20,010 bases of DNA from a virus: the IMG/VR virus record IMGVR_UViG_3300015360_000249, positions 1 through 20,010 of that record; one strand, given 5' to 3'. Positions within the stretch are counted from its first letter, which is position 1. The number at the start of each line of letters is the position of its first letter. A program made the position numbers and the translations under genes. The notes under the pieces are model-generated. The model was given only the letters and a program-made list of their open reading frames with translations. It was not told the DNA's origin and made no database searches. Shown in pieces: positions 7,862 through 15,639 of the stretch.

Positions 7862-8293
7862 ATGTACTACTTTACCCACCGCCTAAGTGACATTGACGTG
7901 ACCCCAAGCCCGCTAGTACTCGACATTGGAGAGTTCACCATCATGCCCGGAGGAGTCAGGGCGCAGGTCCACCCTCCCCTCGACATGATGACGAGGTACT
8001 ACCCATGGAGGATGCTGCCGTTTGCCATGTCGGCCATGCGAACCCTGGTCGACGGGGATGCGGATGACGACGTCCTCTGCCAGCTGGTGAACCGCCTAAA
8101 GCTGAGTGTCGCGGACACCGACATGCTGAGCAGGAACATCGCCTCGATCGCCGTCGACGCCGACAAGCTCTTGTCGTGGTCTTCGAGGATTGCCGATCAG
8201 TGCCCGCATCAGGATGTAGCCGTTCAACTCAGGAGCATCTCCCGGATGACGGTTCGCGAACGCGACCAATATGTCGGCTCCTTCCTGAGCTAA
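7862..8293 (+). CDS. Unknown protein co-transcribed with ssb (143 aa)
   Basis: I do not recognise this 143-residue protein. It begins MYYFTHRLSDIDVTPSP, has a beta-rich first third (LVLDIGEFTIMPGGVRAQV) and becomes helical from about residue 50. It appears soluble. The ATG follows GGAAGG, which begins immediately after the ssb stop, so it forms a two-gene unit with ssb and ends at the terminator at 8301-8325. The aromatic N-terminus MYYFT resembles those of the two other rightward genes at 15719 and 15927. A role in DNA metabolism is suggested only by its position beside ssb. Confidence 0.8.
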   Translation: MYYFTHRLSDIDVTPSPLVLDIGEFTIMPGGVRAQVHPPLDMMTRYYPWRMLPFAMSAMRTLVDGDADDDVLCQLVNRLKLSVADTDMLSRNIASIAVDADKLLSWSSRIADQCPHQDVAVQLRSISRMTVRERDQYVGSFLS

Positions 8294-8300
8294 CAGGTAA

Positions 8301-8325
8301 AGACGGGCGCGCGCCCGTCTTTTTT
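8301..8325 (+). terminator. Intrinsic terminator with perfect 20-bp palindrome
   Basis: Bases 8301-8320 (AGACGGGCGCGCGCCCGTCT) are a perfect inverted repeat that forms a GC-rich hairpin. It runs into a six-T tract (8320-8325), a textbook rho-independent terminator for the ssb unit. It lies between convergent genes; the leftward peptidase gene stops at 8324-8326. On the minus strand the hairpin is followed by only three Ts, so it may stop leftward transcripts too, but less efficiently. Confidence 0.93.
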
Positions 8326-9406
8326 AGCCGGGCTTTGCGCCGCGGAACCCGCGTTGCGGATTGTTCAGGCTCTTGATCACATCGGCGAAGTACGCCGCCT
8401 TGCTCGGCGGCTTTGCCTGGGGATGGTCCTTTGCCCGCGACACAGGGCTCGAGCTGGGTCGCGTGGTCTTCGGCTTCGGCGCTGATGCGCCAGTGCGCCA
8501 GGCTGCGCTCGCTGATGCCCTCAGGATGCCAGGAGATTGGACTTCCTTCGTCGGCGCTGCCGCGACCTTCTCGCCGGCCAGTGCGCGACTGCGCATGTAC
8601 TCCATGACCTTCTGCGCTGCCAGGGTGGCAATGACCGGCACGGCGGCGGCCAGCGCATAGGTGCCGTAGGCGGGGAGTAGCTCCCTTGCCGTCCGGCCAA
8701 CGCCGGGGCCATAGCGCCGGGCACCTGCCAGCGCGTTGCCTGTGGCGCGCGCTTCCTCCAGGAGCTGGGGGGCGGACGTCGCCCCTACCAGGGCGGCCGC
8801 GTTGTCACGGGCGAAGCCGCGGACGTCGCTCTCACCCTCCTGCTCGGAGGTTATGGCGTTGGCCATGAGTGCCGCGCGTGCCGGTCCGCCGACGAGGCGA
8901 ACGCCGGCGCCGAGACCCTGCCAGGCATTCCGTAGCCGGGTGCTTCCCAGGATTGGCGCCGCGTGACCGATCTCATGCATCACCACGGGGACCGAGCCGA
9001 CCCTGGTGACGATCTGCTCTTTGCCTATCCCGAGCGGAAGACCGAGCTTGTCGGCCGCACGTCGAGCCTCCTCGGGTCCCATGACGTCGGCGACCCTCGG
9101 CATGCCGGGGAAGAACGCCGCATTGCCACGCGCGCCGCCTGCCACGATCGGGGTGCGGACGCCCTTCTTGGCTGCGAACTCAGTGAGGTCGTCAACCTCC
9201 CTGCGGGTGAAGGCTGCCAGATTCTCCAGGGGGGTGCCCGGCAGCTCGTTGATGGCTGGCATTTTGTCGAATCGCCTGACCATGGCAGCGCCTGCGGAGC
9301 GCTGCGCCGCTCGCCCGGCTGCCAGGGCGGCCATCATCGTCGCGACCGATGGGAGCGTCGATACTTCAAAATCCGGCGCTGGCGCCTGGTCTTCTTCTTC
9401 GCTCAT
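8324..9406 (-). CDS. Putative membrane-anchored zinc metallopeptidase (HEIGH motif)
   Basis: This 360-residue protein carries VVMHEIGHAAP with His144, Glu145 and His148, the HExxH signature of zinc peptidases. A likely third ligand lies in the acidic segment SEQEGESDVRGFARDN (about 187-202). A hydrophobic span follows at about 246-266 (AYGTYALAAAVPVIATLAAQ). The order HEIGHA, acidic helix, then A-Y-G-T-Y before a membrane span is reminiscent of YugP-type peptidases; this is inference from layout. The tail (about 285-345) is basic, Ser/Pro/Lys-rich and probably disordered. The start ATG overlaps the polymerase stop by one base (TGATG), so it is co-expressed with the polymerase. It could process virion proteins, act on the envelope or be a structural protein that retains the fold; the substrate is unknown. 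Confidence 0.7.
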   Translation of the reverse strand: MSEEEDQAPAPDFEVSTLPSVATMMAALAAGRAAQRSAGAAMVRRFDKMPAINELPGTPLENLAAFTRREVDDLTEFAAKKGVRTPIVAGGARGNAAFFPGMPRVADVMGPEEARRAADKLGLPLGIGKEQIVTRVGSVPVVMHEIGHAAPILGSTRLRNAWQGLGAGVRLVGGPARAALMANAITSEQEGESDVRGFARDNAAALVGATSAPQLLEEARATGNALAGARRYGPGVGRTARELLPAYGTYALAAAVPVIATLAAQKVMEYMRSRALAGEKVAAAPTKEVQSPGILRASASAAWRTGASAPKPKTTRPSSSPVSRAKDHPQAKPPSKAAYFADVIKSLNNPQRGFRGAKPG

Positions 9407-12400
9407 CAGTAAACGCCCTCAGTCTTGGACTTGCCCGTTGGATCTTCGCCGAACTCCGCCCCGTAGGCAAAGCCAGGGATTGGCGAGTAGCCGTGAAGGT
9501 CAGACTCCGCAGCTCGAGCCGCCCCCTCGACAATGGCCCCCTTGAGACGGCGGTAGCCCATCTGGCTCATCCAGTCATCGCGCATCATCGGGATCTCCTG
9601 AATGCCCTTGAGGAATGGGCGGTGCAGGATGGGCAGCACCCCCGTTTCGATCTCCGTTAGCCCGGAGCGCTCGAGTAGCTTCTTGACGCGGTCGTTAATC
9701 ACCGTGCCGCGTGCGACTCCTGGCACATCCTCCTGGAGTGTCATGCCGTGAGCCTCCTCGAGGCTTTTCTTGCCCAGCTTCCTGGCGTTGTAGTCCTCGA
9801 CGACGGTCCATGGCGCGACGTCGCCGTGGAGGAACTCGCTACCGCCGGGGTCAAGGACTCTGGTGGTGTTGCCAACAGAGCGGATGACCGTCTCGATCGA
9901 GCGACGCTTGAGGTCGACGCCCTGGCTGCTGTAGGCGGACTGGATCTCATTTGCCAGGTACTCCTGGGCCGACCGCATCCCCTTTAGTCTGGCGAGTTCA
10001 TCTGGCTGAGCCAGGCCGGACGAGAGGATGTCGCCCTTGACCACCTGTCCGCCGACGCGAACCCGGCCCGGGTCCCACAGGTCATTCGAGATGTAGTGGT
10101 TCTTGCCGCCGATCTTCACGTCCCTGCCCGTAGCACCGACGGACACGGAGACGCTGTCAACGACACCGTCGGACTGTGACAAAGTGGCGCGCCCCTTCTT
10201 GATCTCGGGCATCTTAAGGAGCTTGTCGATCTTGTCGTAGCCGGTGACCACGCCGCGGGTGCCGGAGATTCCGCCCGAGTGGAAGGTACGCATGGTCATC
10301 TGCGTGAGCGGCTCGGACATCGACTGCCCCGACGTGGCCCCAACGTTGTCGCCAATGGACGGGGACATGCCGTGCTCATTGAGCCCGTAGCACTTCCCGC
10401 AGACCCCCTTCGGGAGACGACACGTAATCGGAGACCGAACGTCGATAGTCTTGATTCTTCTGTCGCGAAGGGTGCTCAGGAGGCCGGCCGTCACCTGGCT
10501 TCCGGCCGGAGCAATGACATCCCCCCTGACCGAGATGTCCTTGGCCAAGAATCTGTCCTCGGCGTCGGATGAGCCGGTGGCGATGTCGAGGCCCTCCCTG
10601 GTCCCGCAGTCATCCTTGGCGATGACGGTCGCGACCGACGTGGCCATGATGTCCTTATTGAACTCGCCCGGCTTGCTGGTCTGAAGCTGCTTGTCGACAG
10701 CGGCTGCGCGAGCGCCATACAGCGTGCTCCAGTAATCCGAGAATCGGAGACCCTCGGAGAAGGAGTTCATGACCGGGAATGGCGAAGCGTTGCCGCGGTG
10801 GTCGTCGACCATGAACGGCGTCGACACCGTCTGCTTGAGCTGGTTCAGGTTGCCGCGGGCGCCGGACTGAACCATGAGGTTCAGGTTATTCGACTGAGCA
10901 TTGAGCCCAGCGACAACCGCCAAGTCCAGCTCTTTGTTAGCGGCTCCGGTGATCTGGCGGCCTTGCTCTCGACCGTCCACGCTGGACAAGTCCAGTTTCG
11001 ACAGCGACTTCGCCGTTCGGTCGAAGATGTCCTGCCTGCCCGGGATGTTCGGCGTCAAATCCTTCATGCTGACGGTGAAGCCGGTCCGATAGGTGTGCTC
11101 GTCACCGAGGGCTTTCAGCTTATCCAGGACCTTGCCGTAATCCCGCGGCATGGCCTCGGCGAGGTCGCGAGTCAGGGCGCTAAGCCCCTTCTTGTTCAGC
11201 TCAACATCCTTGAACTTCTCCTGTAGCTGCGCCGGTAACGCGGCCAGGATGTCGTTCTTCTTTACCGAGTCCTGCGACATCAGAAAGAGTCCGAGGGCGG
11301 CCTCGTTCTGTGGCTGCATCATGATCTGACCGGTGCCGGGGTTGTAGAGGTTGTTGGATGGCAGCATCCGCTTCGCCTCTTCCACGGCATCTGGCAGCAC
11401 CGGGACGTGGACCGTCATGGCGTCGCCGTCGAAGTCGGCGTTGAACCCCTTGACCACCAGTGGTGGAATCTTGATGGCCTTGCCGCTGGTGATCTGCGGC
11501 TTGAACGACATGATGGAGAACTTGTGCAGCGACGGGGCGCGATTGAGGATGACGGGGCGCTCGAGCATCTCCGCATCCAGGGCCGCCCTCGCCGCCGGCG
11601 TGCGGTCGCGCACCTCCCTCGAGGCATCGCTCGGAGACTTGCCGGCCGAGTTGACAAGTCTGCGGGTGATGAAGGGCTGGAAGATGCTCCACGACATCTC
11701 CTCCGGTAGACCAACCTCGTCGAGCCCCAGCTTCGGCTCCGGAATGATGGTGCCGCGGCCGACCAGGTCCTGGTTTCGCTTGAGGACGCTCTTGATGAAG
11801 AAGCCTTCCTTCGCTGCTTTCTCGCCCTTAATCTGCTTGATGATGCCCTGGGGGACGCGCATCTTTGGATACTTGGCGATCGGATCCCCGAGGCCATAGA
11901 TCGCCGCCACGCCGTCGTAGAGGTTCTGGCGGAGCTCGGCTTTCGACCCCTCGGGCATGTAGTCGATGCCCTTCTGCCAAGCCAGCTCGTTGTTGATGAG
12001 GCTGACGTCTCGGTAGAGCGTGTTGAGGCCGGGGTTCGAGATCTGCCCGTCGTCGGTCTCGACGATCTGCCTGAACTGCGGTGGGATGATCGGGATCTTG
12101 CTCTGGACGTACGCGTCCTCGGGTCGCACGCCAATCTTCTTGAGGGCGTGCAGGTACTTCAGGCGCTTATTCGCCTCGTCCAACTTCGCCGCCGTCTTGG
12201 ACTGCTTGGCCTTGTCGGTCCACGACTTGATGTCGGTATCGATGTCGATGCCGCTCAGCATCTTCTGGATGGCCGGGCCGCCGGTGAGTCCGTGGTCCGC
12301 CCACTCTCCGGTCGCAGGGTCGACGAACAGATCGCCCTTGACCAGGCCGGTGTACTGCGTGTCATTCATCCCCGTCAGCTTCTTGATGGGGTTCTCGAAT

Positions 12401-15400
12401 ACCGGGTTCGGGATCGACTCGGAGAGCTCGATATGGCCCCACCGATCACCGAACTTCCCTCCGAAGATGCTTGGGTCCATCAGGCCGCCAACTTCTTCGC
12501 GCAGATCCTTGCCGCGCACGAAGATGGGCTCAGTAATGGCTCCCGAGCTCATGCTCGAAACCTCCCTGTCGGTCATTGGCTGGATGACCATCTTTGAGCC
12601 ATTGCGCTTGGTGTTTACGCCGGCGCCGTTGAGGTACGCCTCGAACTTCCTGTACGCAAAGGTTGGCTGCGGCGGCGGTGCCACCTGGCCGCTCTTGTGT
12701 CCAGCGGAGAGCCAGTTCCAGAAGTGCTCGTTCTGGGAACCCTTATAAGTCGCCATCTCGCGCAGGTTGGCGCGGCTGCCGTGCGACAGCATCGAGTAGA
12801 AGGACAGAAGGTCTAGCGCCTTGGCGCCGTCCTCGCCACCTCGCAGCGGGGCTCGGTTGATGTCGTACTTGCCGTCGTTGCGGGCGGAGAACTGCGACGT
12901 CGCCTGCTTGGACAGCTTGAGCACGTACTGTGGTCCGACGAGCACGTCACCGAGGGCCTCCTTGCTGTGGGCGTCGTACAGGGTCTCCGTGTCGGAGATC
13001 TTGTTCTTTGCCAGCTCCGCAGCCATGTCCCGCGCGTAGTCGGCACCAGTGAAGTTATCGACGATGTACGGCTTGCCGGACTTGGTGGCAATCTTCGCAG
13101 CAGCCGTCTCCAAGATCTGAGATGGGTTGATGCGCGTGACGATGCCGTGGGGGTTGAGGAGGATGTCGACCTTCTCTGAAGTGCCGTCGGCGTTCTGTGT
13201 ATACGGGGCTTCGCCGTCGGCGATGATCTTCGTGATGATGCCCTTGGCGCCGTGCCTGTTCGTCAGCTTGTCGCCGATCTGCGCCGGCTCCTCGGTCTTG
13301 ATGTAGACCTTGACCTTCTTGCCGGTCTTGATGACGTCGACCACCACACCGTCGGTGTCGCCCGTCCACTCTTCCATGTGACCGCGGCGCGGGTTCGTGT
13401 TCGGTGCGATCTTCTTCATCGCCAGGTAGTCGGGGTCATACCGGTTCTCCCGGGTCCCGACCCAGAGCGGATCGCCCTTTTTGATGATCTGCCCCTTTCG
13501 GACAACACCGTCGGTGTCCAGCATCTCCTGCTGCTCCGGGGTGAGCGCCCCGGGGCGCCAGGCCATGAAGGCGTCCTTGGAGAACGTGTCGCCTTTGTCG
13601 GCCGAGATCGCATGCTCATGCATGTGCTCGCTGGACAGCTTCTTGGCCGCAGCCTCGGTGATGACGATGCCGTCTTCGAAGTTGTAGCCTTTGTACGGGA
13701 TATACGCCGCCCGCAGATTAGTACCCAGGGCCATCGTTCCACCGCTGGTGAAGTTGGAGTCTGCGATGACCCCACCCTTCTTGATCTCATCGCCGGCTTT
13801 CACGGTCGCGGTAGCGTGCAGGAACGACTTCCCGTTGAGCGGGAGATTATTGTAAATCGGCTGCTCGACGACGCCGTCGGATGTCCTGATGGTAATGCGA
13901 TTGGGCGTGACCTTTTCGACAACGCCATCGCTCAGTGACCGGACCGAGAACCCTTCGCCGATCGTGTTTTCGATAGTCCCTTTGCCAACCTTGACCTGCA
14001 CCAGAGGTACCTCCCGGTAGGTGAGCGGGAGCGCCTGTTCGATCATCTTCGTCGCCATCTGGGCCCGCACACCCTGCGCCGACTGAAGGAATGGGATGGT
14101 GTTGGATGCGATGGAGAATGCCTGCTTCGACGAGGCAAGGACGGCGTCGACCTGGTCGGCCCTGACCATCTGCATCTCGCCGTGAACCATCGCTTTGACC
14201 TTGTTGCCGATGAGCTTGCCGTCCTGGTACTGGTCCGGGAAAGCGAGGACCATGTCGCGCACGTCGGCCGGTGTCGCCCAGCGCCTTGCGCCGTCCTTGA
14301 TCGAGATGATCTGAGTCTGAAGGTCGTCGCCCTTCCTGCCGCCACCGAGTGGCAGGTTCATCACGACGCCGATCTTGCTCGAGTCGGGCGTGTGAATTGG
14401 ATCGATGAACCCCATGTGTGACGGATGGAGCGAGTGCTCCTCGTCGCGGATGGCCCGCTCGGACTGCACGCCACCCTCGCCCAGGATGGTGATCTTGGAC
14501 ATGCCGTTCAAGATGTTGACCGGGTTGGTCTGGTCGGTCGTGTTGGCCAGGGCGGACTGCGTGAAGAAACTGGTGAAGATGGAGCTGAGCTCGTTGGAGC
14601 TGACCAGCTTGGAGATGTCCGTCGGTGGCGCCTTGCGATTGTTCAGGCGGTAAAAAATCTTCTTGCGCAGCTCGGACAGCTTGGGCGCGAGCTCGCCGGT
14701 GCTCTGAATCATCCGCTCGCCAATGAGGTCGGAGGTGCCAAGCGCCTTCTTGAACTCCAGCGCCTCTCGGTCGTCGATGCCGCGCTGTCCCCGGTTGAGC
14801 TTTAGCAGCTCGGCTGAACCGTAAAGCAGCGTCTCGGGGCCAACTCGACTGAACTCCTTGCCAAGAGTTGCCTTGGTGACCTCCGGCCTGAGCTCGGCGT
14901 CGGTGTCAAAGAAGCTACTGATGGCAACAGCTGCCGCATCGGGCGAGTCGTGCTTACTGCGAGTGAAGTACTCGCCTGCCTTCAGGACCGCCTTGGTGGC
15001 GTCCTTCTCCTTGATCGCCTTGTTGGCCTCGAGGACATCGGCGCCCCACGCCTTGGCCATGGCCGAGTCGGAGATGCCGATGCGGGACAGGAGCGGGTAG
15101 AGCGGAACGCCAGTCGAGTCCAGGCCGCCACGCATCAGCTTGAAGACGCCGCTCTCGTTGTCGTACTTGATGTCGAAGGGTCGCCCCGCGATGTTGATCT
15201 CGGTCTTCTTCTCGCCGTTCTTCTTCTCGGTGACGTAGACGCCGGGCTTGCGGCGAAGCTGGTTCTGAACCTGGTAGTGCTTTCCGTCGACGATGAAGCT
15301 GCCGAGGTCTGTGGTCTTGGGAAGAGTTGCGACCTTCAGTTTATTTGCCGACGAAAGCACGGCACCAGTCTTACGATCGACCAGATCCATTGCGGCGTAG

Positions 15401-15606
15401 ACGGGAACACCCCAAGTCCTGTCCTTGCGAACCGCCTCGCGCTGAGACTCCCAGTCGGACGAGTCCTTGTTGTCGTCGACCCAAACGTTTTTGACGACAA
15501 TCTTTCGCCCCGTACCGGTTGCCTGGATATCCAGGGCCTTCGAAAAGGACGCGACAACGTCCTTCTTGATCTTCTCGAACTGGCTCTCGTGGTCAAAGGG
15601 GTTCAT
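9406..15606 (-). CDS. rpoBC: Single-chain fused beta-beta' DNA-directed RNA polymerase
   Basis: This 2066-residue chain contains a complete catalytic core of multisubunit RNA polymerase. The beta half (about 1-1000) has the fork region LHPSHMGFIDPIHTP (393-407), NFEDGIVITE (from 642) and GDKLTNRHGAKG (778-789, Lys780 and Lys788 at the active site). The beta' half starts near Met1006. It has clamp helices (about 1197-1238), NADFDGD (1389-1395, Mg-binding Asp1391/1393/1395), bridge helix (about 1625-1660), zinc cysteines 1667, 1729, 1736 and 1739, and trigger loop TMRTFH (1771-1776). The C-terminus matches the cellular beta' end (GYSPIPGFAYG). The beta' N-terminal zinc ribbon is absent and each half is shorter than in E. 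coli. It is the first gene of an operon with the peptidase. No alpha, omega or sigma gene is visible. Possible roles are late-gene transcription or a virion-packaged enzyme. Confidence 0.97.
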   Translation of the reverse strand: MNPFDHESQFEKIKKDVVASFSKALDIQATGTGRKIVVKNVWVDDNKDSSDWESQREAVRKDRTWGVPVYAAMDLVDRKTGAVLSSANKLKVATLPKTTDLGSFIVDGKHYQVQNQLRRKPGVYVTEKKNGEKKTEINIAGRPFDIKYDNESGVFKLMRGGLDSTGVPLYPLLSRIGISDSAMAKAWGADVLEANKAIKEKDATKAVLKAGEYFTRSKHDSPDAAAVAISSFFDTDAELRPEVTKATLGKEFSRVGPETLLYGSAELLKLNRGQRGIDDREALEFKKALGTSDLIGERMIQSTGELAPKLSELRKKIFYRLNNRKAPPTDISKLVSSNELSSIFTSFFTQSALANTTDQTNPVNILNGMSKITILGEGGVQSERAIRDEEHSLHPSHMGFIDPIHTPDSSKIGVVMNLPLGGGRKGDDLQTQIISIKDGARRWATPADVRDMVLAFPDQYQDGKLIGNKVKAMVHGEMQMVRADQVDAVLASSKQAFSIASNTIPFLQSAQGVRAQMATKMIEQALPLTYREVPLVQVKVGKGTIENTIGEGFSVRSLSDGVVEKVTPNRITIRTSDGVVEQPIYNNLPLNGKSFLHATATVKAGDEIKKGGVIADSNFTSGGTMALGTNLRAAYIPYKGYNFEDGIVITEAAAKKLSSEHMHEHAISADKGDTFSKDAFMAWRPGALTPEQQEMLDTDGVVRKGQIIKKGDPLWVGTRENRYDPDYLAMKKIAPNTNPRRGHMEEWTGDTDGVVVDVIKTGKKVKVYIKTEEPAQIGDKLTNRHGAKGIITKIIADGEAPYTQNADGTSEKVDILLNPHGIVTRINPSQILETAAAKIATKSGKPYIVDNFTGADYARDMAAELAKNKISDTETLYDAHSKEALGDVLVGPQYVLKLSKQATSQFSARNDGKYDINRAPLRGGEDGAKALDLLSFYSMLSHGSRANLREMATYKGSQNEHFWNWLSAGHKSGQVAPPPQPTFAYRKFEAYLNGAGVNTKRNGSKMVIQPMTDREVSSMSSGAITEPIFVRGKDLREEVGGLMDPSIFGGKFGDRWGHIELSESIPNPVFENPIKKLTGMNDTQYTGLVKGDLFVDPATGEWADHGLTGGPAIQKMLSGIDIDTDIKSWTDKAKQSKTAAKLDEANKRLKYLHALKKIGVRPEDAYVQSKIPIIPPQFRQIVETDDGQISNPGLNTLYRDVSLINNELAWQKGIDYMPEGSKAELRQNLYDGVAAIYGLGDPIAKYPKMRVPQGIIKQIKGEKAAKEGFFIKSVLKRNQDLVGRGTIIPEPKLGLDEVGLPEEMSWSIFQPFITRRLVNSAGKSPSDASREVRDRTPAARAALDAEMLERPVILNRAPSLHKFSIMSFKPQITSGKAIKIPPLVVKGFNADFDGDAMTVHVPVLPDAVEEAKRMLPSNNLYNPGTGQIMMQPQNEAALGLFLMSQDSVKKNDILAALPAQLQEKFKDVELNKKGLSALTRDLAEAMPRDYGKVLDKLKALGDEHTYRTGFTVSMKDLTPNIPGRQDIFDRTAKSLSKLDLSSVDGREQGRQITGAANKELDLAVVAGLNAQSNNLNLMVQSGARGNLNQLKQTVSTPFMVDDHRGNASPFPVMNSFSEGLRFSDYWSTLYGARAAAVDKQLQTSKPGEFNKDIMATSVATVIAKDDCGTREGLDIATGSSDAEDRFLAKDISVRGDVIAPAGSQVTAGLLSTLRDRRIKTIDVRSPITCRLPKGVCGKCYGLNEHGMSPSIGDNVGATSGQSMSEPLTQMTMRTFHSGGISGTRGVVTGYDKIDKLLKMPEIKKGRATLSQSDGVVDSVSVSVGATGRDVKIGGKNHYISNDLWDPGRVRVGGQVVKGDILSSGLAQPDELARLKGMRSAQEYLANEIQSAYSSQGVDLKRRSIETVIRSVGNTTRVLDPGGSEFLHGDVAPWTVVEDYNARKLGKKSLEEAHGMTLQEDVPGVARGTVINDRVKKLLERSGLTEIETGVLPILHRPFLKGIQEIPMMRDDWMSQMGYRRLKGAIVEGAARAAESDLHGYSPIPGFAYGAEFGEDPTGKSKTEGVY

Positions 15607-15607
15607 G

Positions 15608-15619
15608 GGTCACCTGACC
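15608..15619 (-). promoter_or_regulatory. Inverted repeat covering the polymerase ribosome-binding site
   Basis: Bases 15608-15619 read GGTCACCTGACC, two 5-base arms around a 2-base centre, immediately before the polymerase ATG (15606). The minus-strand AGGTG, the likely Shine-Dalgarno sequence, lies in the middle. In RNA the arms could pair and partly hide the ribosome site, or the DNA palindrome could be bound by a repressor. The stem is short, so a structural effect is uncertain. Confidence 0.4.
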
Positions 15620-15621
15620 GC

Positions 15622-15639
15622 CGCTGGCATAAGGGTTTT
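15622..15639 (-). promoter_or_regulatory. Copy 2 of shared 18-bp motif, candidate phage promoter/operator
   Basis: This is identical over 18 bases to 7362-7379 (AAAACCCTTATGCCAGCG on the minus strand) and ends 15 bp before the polymerase ATG. Both copies are flanked upstream by a looser CT/GG-rich stretch that matches only partly. If the motif is read by the phage polymerase, the polymerase would transcribe its own operon. Confidence 0.65.

Noticed and set aside
12020-12748. Rightward open frame opposite the polymerase
   Set aside because: It lies entirely within the beta/beta' junction region, where the leftward frame has clear polymerase motifs; no ribosome site or meaningful product.
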